From NCBI RefSeq assembly GCF_011947285.1, contig NZ_JAAOZT010000010.1, positions 26,201-90,200 of the forward strand: DNA of 64,000 nt. Reading direction: 5' to 3'. The position numbers and the translations under genes are program-made. Shown piece after piece: positions 45,610-52,359 of this stretch; the first letter of the stretch is position 1; each line of letters starts with the position of its first letter. The notes beneath the pieces were generated by a model. That model was not told the origin of the DNA. It worked only from the letters and a program-made list of their open reading frames with translations, and did not search any database. Source of the DNA: Glaciimonas immobilis. Its GTDB lineage: Bacteria > Pseudomonadota > Gammaproteobacteria > Burkholderiales > Burkholderiaceae_D.

Positions 45610-46779
45610 TTATGTCGCAATCAACACTCCATGTTGATCAAAGCGGCGGAAAATCTGCGTGGCTTCTGTATTTTGTCTCATCAATTCCATTACCCCTCCT
45701 TTAAGACTGTATGAGTTTTTTCCGAGACCCATGCTTTCTAACATAGCGCAGGCTTGAGTACTCCGATTTCCAGATGCACAGTAAAAAACGAGCGGTACTT
45801 CAGAGCGAATACTTACTGACATTCCTTTAACGTTAATTAACGGCACATGTAAACCTCCATATGAAATTACTTGCCTCTCTTCATCTGAACGGACGTCTAT
45901 CAACTGAAATTGTTTTTTTAATTTCAGCCAACTCAAAAACGTGGTGACTTCAAGTTGCTGTACGCTAGTATTAATAAAGTTACTTTTTTCTTCGGTGACG
46001 TCATGCAAAGTAAAACCTGGGCGACGTAAAGGATTTAAGTAATCCAACTTCACATTGAATAATCTTGTTTCTAGCGTGATGGAATCCATACAAAGTAGTT
46101 TTCCGGATAGTCCGGACGGGATATCGCAAATTAATTTTATTGTTTCGTTGGCCTGCATACATCCAAATAGACCCGGCAATACACCAATGACTCCGGCCTC
46201 GGCACAGTTTGGGCTCAGAACATGAGGTGGTTTTGACGGAAAAAGGTCGCGATAATTGAATGACGTTTCAAAGCGGCTGTCAAAAACAGCAAGCTGTCCG
46301 TCGAATTGATTGATCGATGCATAAATTAAAGGTTTTAACAAAACATGGCAGAGATCATTAATGAGATATTTGGCTTCGAAGTTATCGGTGCTATCTATGA
46401 CGATATCAAATTTTGAAATAATTTCAACCGCATTTTCTTGGGTTAGTCTGACGGGAAATTTTTCAATATTTAGTTGCGGTGCTAGTAGAAGCAGTTTGTC
46501 GGCCGCCGCGTGTATTTTTTTTCGACCGACGTCCAAGTTTCCAAATAAAATCTGACGGTGAAGATTGCTTTCTTCTATCACGTCATTTTCTACTAAACCG
46601 ATAGTGCCAATGCCAGCAGCAGCAAGGTACAGCGCTGCAGGACATCCCAAGCCACCTACTCCAATAATCAGAATTCTAGCATTCTTAATTTTCTGTTGTC
46701 CTGACAAACCAATTTCGTTAAGTGATATGTGTCTCGCATACCGTTTCAGTTCATCATTGGTTAGTTTATTAGAAACCAT
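45610..46779 (-). CDS. E1-like adenylyltransferase fused to rhodanese (MoeB/ThiF-MoeZ type)
   Basis: 389 residues. The E1 domain (1-250) has GVGGLGCPA (40-48), NLHRQ (72-76), DSTDNFEAK (129-137) and the catalytic-region Cys in PNCAEAGVIG (C192). A rhodanese domain (approx. 285-389) has the active loop YCASGNRS with C334. Such enzymes adenylate the C-terminal Gly of ThiS/MoaD proteins and load sulfur onto it. The carrier gene is 4 bp upstream. The two zinc CxxC motifs usual in MoeB/MoeZ are absent: the segments FNYRDLF and LNPLRRPGF lack both Cys pairs. Role: activating the sulfur carrier for the YcaO enzyme (inference). Confidence 0.88.
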   Translation of the reverse strand: MVSNKLTNDELKRYARHISLNEIGLSGQQKIKNARILIIGVGGLGCPAALYLAAAGIGTIGLVENDVIEESNLHRQILFGNLDVGRKKIHAAADKLLLLAPQLNIEKFPVRLTQENAVEIISKFDIVIDSTDNFEAKYLINDLCHVLLKPLIYASINQFDGQLAVFDSRFETSFNYRDLFPSKPPHVLSPNCAEAGVIGVLPGLFGCMQANETIKLICDIPSGLSGKLLCMDSITLETRLFNVKLDYLNPLRRPGFTLHDVTEEKSNFINTSVQQLEVTTFLSWLKLKKQFQLIDVRSDEERQVISYGGLHVPLINVKGMSVSIRSEVPLVFYCASGNRSTQACAMLESMGLGKNSYSLKGGVMELMRQNTEATQIFRRFDQHGVLIAT

Positions 46780-46783
46780 TTAG

Positions 46784-47056
46784 CTAGCCTCCTGCAACTG
46801 CATTAATGAGAAAGATAGGCGTATTGGAAGACAGGGTTTTGTTTGCATATTCGTCCTCGGTAACCAGACTATCTTGGACCACGATCCGTGTGAAAGGATA
46901 TGGTTTTCCGTTTGAGGAAAAAACAGTACCAATCAAGGAGGGGTATCTACTAATTAATTCAATAAAAAGGGTGTCTAAGGTAGTTGCGTTACTGTTGTAT
47001 AACTTTGCCTCACCTGTATGCTGACGGTAAGCCCTGGGAATATGAATAATAGGAAT
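46784..47056 (-). CDS. MoaD/ThiS/CysO-like sulfur-carrier protein with C-terminal Gly-Gly, ATT start
   Basis: About 90 residues if translation begins at ATT 47056, which lies six bases after AAGGAG; no ATG, GTG or TTG exists at a suitable place. Residues IPIIHIPRAYRQHTGEAKLY form the beta1-beta2 start of a ubiquitin-like fold. The end INAVAGG is the diglycine tail of sulfur carriers, resembling the IPxxLRxxTG...PAVAGG pattern of MoaD/CysO. The next gene's AGGAGG ribosome site is formed by the Gly-Gly codons themselves. An open frame extends upstream to 47293 but overlaps the HExxH gene and is unlikely to be used. It would carry thiocarboxylate sulfur for the pathway. Confidence 0.8.
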   Translation of the reverse strand: MPIIHIPRAYRQHTGEAKLYNSNATTLDTLFIELISRYPSLIGTVFSSNGKPYPFTRIVVQDSLVTEDEYANKTLSSNTPIFLINAVAGG

Positions 47057-47066
47057 GTTTATCTCC

Positions 47067-47825
47067 TTAATTTTTTGAGCGTTGTTCTTGAAGGAATAAG
47101 GCCAGATGGTTGTTGATTTGAAGACCAAGATAGGAGGCGTCTGTCGACTTATGGACCACGTCGATACATCCTGAAAGATAGTTTTCAAGAAAGGCGATAC
47201 GGTCTTCACATTTCGGAAAAATTTTGCCCTCCACATAATAAAATTTGATAGCTGCTGCGGCGAATAGGCCTGCAAATAATACGCCACGTACACTCTTATT
47301 TTTCGTGCCTGATGGAAGAGTTAATTTAGCCAATGAGTTTTTTTTCTGGAAATCAATGATTTCCGCTATGAAGCCACACCAGACATGAGACATTTCATGA
47401 ACAATGGTTTCTTCAAGAAGGAGCTCATCGGCGAATGCTGATTCACCTAAAAATATAAATTGAGGAAAAACAGGATTAGTTAAACTTATTTGTCCGGTGG
47501 TTAACTTTCGCCATTCAATCGAAATAGTCAAAAGCGCGTTCCATTCGGGATGCTTCTCTAGGATTCGCCGGATGGCTTTATTCACAAGTTCGATTCGGCT
47601 GTCATTAAGGAAAGCAGACTCAGGACGAGTGGGCATTTTTTTCATCAGCCTCTGGTAGATCCTAAGGGCATTATCTGGAACAAGATAGTCGTTGAGGAAT
47701 GGGAGGTATCGCTGATCGGCTTCCGAGCGGAGCGAAGCGACTAATGTAAGTAGCACTTGTGGCTTGAACGTTGCGTCAATAAACGGTAGGCCGTTTAGTA
47801 GTGTTAGTAGATTATCTGGAGTCAT
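47067..47825 (-). CDS. HExxH-motif protein of RiPP clusters (putative peptide-modification or protease component)
   Basis: 252 residues from ATG 47825, which overlaps the TfuA stop as ATGA; ATG 47846 is an alternative. It has a single recognisable motif, HEMSHVWCGF (HExxH at residues 143-147), preceded by LLLEETIV. This matches the uncharacterised HEXXH-motif family found beside peptide-maturation genes. The zinc-binding motif suggests metallopeptidase-like chemistry, perhaps leader removal, but no activity is established. It is A+T-rich like its neighbours. Its stop is 10 bp before the sulfur-carrier start. Confidence 0.75.
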   Translation of the reverse strand: MTPDNLLTLLNGLPFIDATFKPQVLLTLVASLRSEADQRYLPFLNDYLVPDNALRIYQRLMKKMPTRPESAFLNDSRIELVNKAIRRILEKHPEWNALLTISIEWRKLTTGQISLTNPVFPQFIFLGESAFADELLLEETIVHEMSHVWCGFIAEIIDFQKKNSLAKLTLPSGTKNKSVRGVLFAGLFAAAAIKFYYVEGKIFPKCEDRIAFLENYLSGCIDVVHKSTDASYLGLQINNHLALFLQEQRSKN

Positions 47826-48496
47826 GATGAGGCGATCGATAACCATGGCTTTAACGATAAAAAATCTATCAAATCATGTGTTTTTATTTCAAAGCGCGAG
47901 AACATATGATTGATGTCTGCTATTTGCTCTTCTTTTACGCCAGCCTCCGCAAGATATTCACGTAAGTTTGTCATGGTCCTTTCCCCAAACCACATTTTTT
48001 TAAGTCGCATTATGATTTCTTCTCCAGACTTCGGCGAAAGAATTTTCAGATGAATTAGATCATGAATTAAAAGTCGTATATGTATCAATGGTTGGCTAAG
48101 CGATATGTAGGGAAATTCTTCCTGATGCAGTAAAGTTACTTCATCGTCGGACAGATCATGATCGCGATAAGATATAAATACTTGGCCGAACCCTCGCATA
48201 CCATATGTGTGCATTTCCGCTGCGCGGATTGCCCCCATGGACGACAATCCCCATATCGACCAGCCTCTCTTTAAGGCAAGCATAATTTCGGCGTGACCAA
48301 CTGCCGGATATGAATGAAATGTGCCGTCGACTAGGGCAATTTTACCTGGCGGTTCATCTCTAACAAGGCGTGCAACATCGCCGCGGCGTGCCGGTGCGTG
48401 AACTATCAGTTGATCGTCCCATCCTTCCTTAAGAGTGATGCCAACTAAAGTTGGTCCGACAAATATATGCAGAAGTTTATTTTGTATCGGAAACAT
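47822..48496 (-). CDS. tfuA: TfuA-family protein
   Basis: 224 residues. The conserved TfuA core is seen as IALVDGTFHSYPAVGHAEI, LALKRGWSIWGLSSMGA and IRAAEMHTYGMRGFG (approx. 52-102). TfuA proteins are partners of YcaO enzymes and are associated with peptide thioamidation in methanogens and RiPP pathways; the original member came from trifolitoxin production. The gene overlaps ycaO by 20 bp and the HExxH gene by 4 bp, so the three are probably translated in concert. Its role is likely delivery or activation of sulfur for the YcaO enzyme. Confidence 0.92.
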   Translation of the reverse strand: MFPIQNKLLHIFVGPTLVGITLKEGWDDQLIVHAPARRGDVARLVRDEPPGKIALVDGTFHSYPAVGHAEIMLALKRGWSIWGLSSMGAIRAAEMHTYGMRGFGQVFISYRDHDLSDDEVTLLHQEEFPYISLSQPLIHIRLLIHDLIHLKILSPKSGEEIIMRLKKMWFGERTMTNLREYLAEAGVKEEQIADINHMFSRFEIKTHDLIDFLSLKPWLSIASS

Positions 48497-49691
48497 ATTT
48501 TCCTAGGCGGGGCCCTATTCTTTTTAGTGACGGATCAAATGATTCGAGGGACGGAACTACGACTCGTACCACTTGAATCGGAGAATTGTTCGGAGTCAGC
48601 GGGAGAAAGCAGATTGATTTCAAACCGTAGGCTTGTAGCCGCCTAATGATTAACCCTAACGCATCGGCTATTGACCGTATGTCTTTGCTAGAATCGTTAA
48701 TCGTGGAATAGCTAATTCTTTTGGTTGGTGACTGTGCATCATTTCGTAGCTGGTAAATAGCTTGCAATTCAATGGGGCGGCCCAACCTCTCAAAATATTT
48801 TGCGCGCTCAATTAAATCGTCTCTTCCTCCATGAATGTGACTTAAACGGCTTTGTGCGGCTTCGCAGATCGCTCGGACGAGGGCCACCTCTTTGATCAAG
48901 TGTAGCCCTGATCCGATGGCGATACTTATAGGAGACTCGGGGTGCGCTTCCATGAGAAAGGCTTGGAAGTAAGCGAAGCCAAATGAAGACTCCGTATGTC
49001 TGATACTTATAATGAGTCCGGCATTTTTTATCTTTCTTATCAGAGATGTGACTTCCGGGGAAAGACAATCCAAATCTACTAAAGCGGAGCGGTCATAAAT
49101 AAAATTAAATGCTTGAACGTCCCGTTCCATGAGCTCACAAAGTCCGTGAACAATCGCCTCATCTGTTGTGTTCCCAGAGCAAAGTCCATTTGAACTTTGT
49201 CCAAAAACTTTGCGATTTAGCTCACTATGGAAAGGTATGAAAATTAATTCTGCTGGCAGTAAAACCTCATTGGTGTCCAACAGATCGCGAGCGCAAACAG
49301 CCATCATAAGTTCTTCCGCTAAAATGGTCCTATCCATCAGGGGACAAAGGTCGACGAAGTCGATACGTCCGTTATAGGATGCTAAAATTTCGGCGGGGGA
49401 TGACCTAATAATAGGAATTTTTGAATCATTGAATTCTGCGTAAGCGAACTCTATTGACTCCATATAAGCACCGATTTTAGCCTCGATATCGTGAAGGCCT
49501 TTTCCTGCGTTTACGCATAGAGATCCGGTCGCAGCAGCGGGGCGTATGCTTGCATAAACGGGTATGCCAATTCTATCCAGCCAAGTGGTATCCGTGACTC
49601 GGGTTATACCTAGACGCGGGGCAATTTCCATTGCGTATTTTAAAGTTTCCGCTGCCGAGCGAGTACGTAAGCTGGAACTGAGTCTGTGCAT
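48477..49691 (-). CDS. ycaO: YcaO-family enzyme (probable thioamide-forming)
   Basis: 404 residues. ATP-site features of YcaO are visible: GKGLHDIEAKIGAYMESIEFAY-like segment (approx. 63-85, Glu ligands) and SSNGLCSGNTTDEAIVHGLCELMERD-like segment (167-191). YcaO enzymes activate the peptide backbone amide with ATP to form azolines, amidines or thioamides. The C-terminus ends GPRLGKYVSDTK and lacks the PxPxP tail of azoline-forming members. With TfuA next to it and sulfur-transfer genes in the operon, thioamide formation is the best guess. It is directly downstream of the precursor peptide gene. Confidence 0.92.
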   Translation of the reverse strand: MHRLSSSLRTRSAAETLKYAMEIAPRLGITRVTDTTWLDRIGIPVYASIRPAAATGSLCVNAGKGLHDIEAKIGAYMESIEFAYAEFNDSKIPIIRSSPAEILASYNGRIDFVDLCPLMDRTILAEELMMAVCARDLLDTNEVLLPAELIFIPFHSELNRKVFGQSSNGLCSGNTTDEAIVHGLCELMERDVQAFNFIYDRSALVDLDCLSPEVTSLIRKIKNAGLIISIRHTESSFGFAYFQAFLMEAHPESPISIAIGSGLHLIKEVALVRAICEAAQSRLSHIHGGRDDLIERAKYFERLGRPIELQAIYQLRNDAQSPTKRISYSTINDSSKDIRSIADALGLIIRRLQAYGLKSICFLPLTPNNSPIQVVRVVVPSLESFDPSLKRIGPRLGKYVSDTK

Positions 49692-49707
49692 ATTGGATCC
49701 AAGAATT

Positions 49708-49737
49708 GATAGCGGAAGTAAACATAATTCCGCTATC
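49708..49737 (-). terminator. Hairpin between the precursor gene and ycaO
   Basis: GATAGCGGAA (49708-49717) and TTCCGCTATC (49728-49737) form a perfect 10-bp stem with a 10-base loop, seven bases after the precursor stop. No strong T-run follows. This position suits a partial terminator or RNA-stabilising hairpin that raises precursor output relative to the enzymes. Confidence 0.7.
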
Positions 49738-49743
49738 TATTAA

Positions 49744-49902
49744 TTAAAAATCTAAATTTTCTTCCGTTCCGTTGTTGATATTGTTGGCTTGATGACCAAC
49801 GTTACCGGCATTCATCAAACTTTCCTCGCTTAAAATCTCACTAAATTTTTTGGCTAGTACTTCGTCAATTTCCAGATTAAAAGTATTGTGATTAGTAGGC
49901 AT
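49744..49902 (-). CDS. Candidate RiPP precursor peptide
   Basis: 52 codons from ATG 49902 (preceded by AAAGAGAA) to TAA 49744. An amphipathic, acidic leader-like N-terminal half (FNLEIDEVLAKKFSEILSEE, residues 8-27) is followed by an Asn/Gly-rich C-terminal part (NAGNVGHQANNINNG, 31-45) ending ENLDF. There is no Cys at all and no Ser after residue 28; Thr46 is the only hydroxyl residue in the presumed core. It stands first in the operon directly before ycaO, the usual place for a precursor. No family match is known to me; function is inferred from position and architecture. Confidence 0.8.
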   Translation of the reverse strand: MPTNHNTFNLEIDEVLAKKFSEILSEESLMNAGNVGHQANNINNGTEENLDF

Positions 49903-50011
49903 TTTTTCTCTTTCTTTGTCATTGAATTTACCTGCATAACGCCCTAGATCCGGGCTCTACTTATTGCGACTCCGGGCAACGCGCCTAGAGGTACGTGCTT
50001 TTAACGACGGG

Positions 50012-50030
50012 TATTAATTAAAAATCTAAA
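50012..50030. repeat. 19-bp direct repeat of the precursor gene's 3' end
   Basis: TATTAATTAAAAATCTAAA at 50012-50030 is identical to 49738-49756, which covers the last codons and stop of the precursor gene. It could be a remnant of a duplicated precursor gene or a recombination scar. The upstream frame at this second copy is not leader-like. Confidence 0.55.
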
Positions 50031-50237
50031 ATATTTATTGGTATATGTTGCGGACGTGAAGTGATCCGAATCCGAGATATCCAAACGAAAAAGTTAGCTC
50101 TTTGTTTAATGGCCCAAGGTCAGTTCCATATTATTAAATCTGGTTGAAATTTGTAATCCGTATTCTTTACGGAGTAATTTTAAAAAGAATTTCAGTGAAC
50201 GCTACAGGTGCGTGATTTTTGGCTAATTATGGAGTGC

Positions 50238-50278
50238 CCGCCAATGAGGTGCGAATAGAGAGCGCTTCACACTGGCGG
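50238..50278. promoter_or_regulatory. Structured element in the cluster's divergent regulatory region
   Basis: CCGCCA (50238-50243) and TGGCGG (50273-50278) are perfect outer arms. GAGGTGC and GCGCTTC inside can extend the stem with two G-U pairs. It lies in the 760-bp gene-free region (49903-50662) between the precursor and the PAS-LuxR gene; otherwise I see only A+T-rich promoter-like sequence there. Confidence 0.35.
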
Positions 50279-50662
50279 ATGAATGTAGGTCGTAAATCGA
50301 AGGTATTTGACGATCTTGAAGTGAAAATTTTTGTCTGGTGATGGAAGCGATTGTTTAAGGATTACGGAATGAATTTGTATCAAGCGTAAGTAAAAGGAGC
50401 TACTTACTCGATGTTTGGCAGTTTTTAAGGACTATTTTCATACTCTCGGCGTATAGTGGATTATCGAATTTGTTTATTTGTCAATATATTTTCGATCCGT
50501 GCATATTTTGTTTGTGATTTAGTAACCAATGTGTTTTCGGGAGTAATCGATTCTGGAAGTAGATTTGAGCATTGGATGTGTCCAAAGCTTGCAAAAAACT
50601 CCCGACTCTTAAATTTGGCCATCGAATGATGTTTGTAAAATCACCAGTGAAAGTATTTTGAT

Positions 50663-51442
50663 ATGGCGCGTCAAGTTGATCCAAAGCTTTTGGAAATCTT
50701 CGATAAAATGCCAGGCTGTTGGGGTTGCAAGGACCAAAATTCAAAATTTTTATATGTCAACGAAGCCTACGCACGTTTAATCGGCTTGAATAATAATATA
50801 GACATCGTGGGTTGCAGTGATTTTGATCTACCTTGCGGAGCCTCTCGCTGTGCAGGTTTATTTCAAAGGCAAGATCAGGAAGTAATTAGTTCGGCAAAAT
50901 CGTTGAGAGTCTTGGACATTCATCCCCGTTCTGAAGGGGAGTGGAGTGCGTACATTTTTACAAAAATGCCCATGCGAGATGAAGAAGGTCGCATTTGCGG
51001 AATAATCTTCCATGGGGAAAATATTACTTCGGTTCGAAATTTAGAATTAGAGGCGTTTCTGACGTCTGTTCGCGGCAATCAAAGAGGGTGCGATTTGCTT
51101 AAACAGGAAAGCTATTTTATCAAGCAAGAAAGAGGGTCTATAAAACTTACGTGCAGGGAATCGGAGGTGCTATTTTTTCTTATGCGTGGAAATACAGCAA
51201 AGATGACTTCGTCGATTTTGAATATTTCAAGGCGCACCGTAGAACAATACGTTACTTATCTTAAGGCGAAATTTGCAGTTGTTAGCAAATACGAATTGCT
51301 GGATCGTGCAATTGAGCTGGGATACCTTAGTTACATTCCGCAGTCTTTATTTTCTCAACAGCTTTCCGTCATTCTGAGGGATACCACGGAGTCAATATTC
51401 CCCTTGATGATTGGTGATTACGGGCCTGATCAAGTGCCGTAG
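50663..51442 (+). CDS. PAS-LuxR transcriptional regulator, probable pathway regulator
   Basis: 259 residues. An N-terminal PAS fold (approx. 5-125; MPGCWGCKDQNSKFLYVNEA, with several Cys: GCWGC, LPCGASRC) precedes a LuxR-type helix-turn-helix (approx. 160-220; LTCRESEVLFFLMRGNTAKM, ILNISRRTVEQYVTYLKAKF). The Cys cluster could sense redox or metal (inference). It is divergent from the precursor gene across a 760-bp gap and shares the A+T-rich composition of the cluster, so it most likely controls it. Confidence 0.85.
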   Translation: MARQVDPKLLEIFDKMPGCWGCKDQNSKFLYVNEAYARLIGLNNNIDIVGCSDFDLPCGASRCAGLFQRQDQEVISSAKSLRVLDIHPRSEGEWSAYIFTKMPMRDEEGRICGIIFHGENITSVRNLELEAFLTSVRGNQRGCDLLKQESYFIKQERGSIKLTCRESEVLFFLMRGNTAKMTSSILNISRRTVEQYVTYLKAKFAVVSKYELLDRAIELGYLSYIPQSLFSQQLSVILRDTTESIFPLMIGDYGPDQVP

Positions 51443-51527
51443 GATGAGGGTAGTACCACATCATTCAACACTCAATCTTTGGGAAGCGTAATCCGTTGGC
51501 GTCAATAAAGTCGCCAAAAAAATCCGC

Positions 51528-52079
51528 TTAGAAATGCAGTTTTATCACCGTATCAAAGGCTTCTTCAGCCGTACTTCCCAGTTTCATCAGATCGGTAATC
51601 TGTACCGAATATTCGCCTATGGAAGGTGGCAGCAAATCGCGGTGGAGTTTAAAGTAGTCGTATTTTTGCGAATCGATTACGTCCTGAATTTTGACCGCGC
51701 TGGTCCGGGTGCCGCCGACGCTTTTGGCGCGAGGTGCCCTCGACGCCGCTGAAGAGCGGGTGTTAACGCCAGCAATCGCTGCTTTAATTTGGTCGAGCGA
51801 ATAGACCATACTGACATTGCCCGGATCAAACTCTTCGCCGACCGGATGCAGCAAATGATGCGTGCTGTTAAATGCCATTTTTTTATCAGAGCTATTGATA
51901 ACCTGATAATGCGGTCTTTGACCTGTGCCTAGTGCAAATTGCACCCTATCCCCGTAGGCGATCATTTGCTCCATCGCGTCTTTCAGGAACTCAACTGCCA
52001 GACTATTAATTGCGCCGTCCCAGCGTTTGCCTCTTGTCGTCTTCAAAATACAATATATCCAATAATGATAGCTAACCAC
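51528..52079 (-). CDS. Unrecognised protein
   Basis: Up to 183 residues; the start is uncertain (GTG 52079, or ATG 51974 or 51965 inside). I do not recognise a domain. The visible protein-like parts are AINSLAVEFLKDAMEQMIAYGDRVQF, GQRPHYQVINSSDKKMAF and HHLLHPVGEEFDPGNVSMVYSLDQI. A basic Ser/Ala/Arg linker (approx. 105-130) joins them to a C-terminal helix region. It contains one Cys near the N-terminus. It marks the return to higher-GC sequence after the peptide cluster. Confidence 0.5.
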   Translation of the reverse strand: MVSYHYWIYCILKTTRGKRWDGAINSLAVEFLKDAMEQMIAYGDRVQFALGTGQRPHYQVINSSDKKMAFNSTHHLLHPVGEEFDPGNVSMVYSLDQIKAAIAGVNTRSSAASRAPRAKSVGGTRTSAVKIQDVIDSQKYDYFKLHRDLLPPSIGEYSVQITDLMKLGSTAEEAFDTVIKLHF

Positions 52080-52359
52080 ATCACGGCAAGCTGAAGCATC
52101 GAATATGCTACAAAGCGGCCATGATCTGTGGGGGTGAATCAGGTCATTAATTAAGCAAGACCCTCAGTAAGACCTGTATTATCCCCCGACAGGATTTATT
52201 TCGAGCAGCTCGGCCAAAAATATATTTGTGTCATGCGCAAAACCACGCAAATTGAACAAAAATAAGTGGCGTTTTTTAGGTTTTGTCGGAATTGCTGGGC
52301 ATTAATGGCATAGAAATCATCTAATCCGAAGCCCGCGAGATGAAAACCCTGAACGGTCT

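Noticed and set aside
47057..47293. N-terminal extension of the sulfur-carrier frame to 47293
   Set aside because: Would lie entirely within the HExxH gene in another frame; the ubiquitin-like fold begins only at about 47056, right after an AAGGAG site.
50481..50744. 87-codon minus-strand frame near the PAS-LuxR start, considered as a second precursor peptide
   Set aside because: Overlaps the start of the regulator gene antisense, has no leader/core pattern or ribosome site, and is not next to ycaO.
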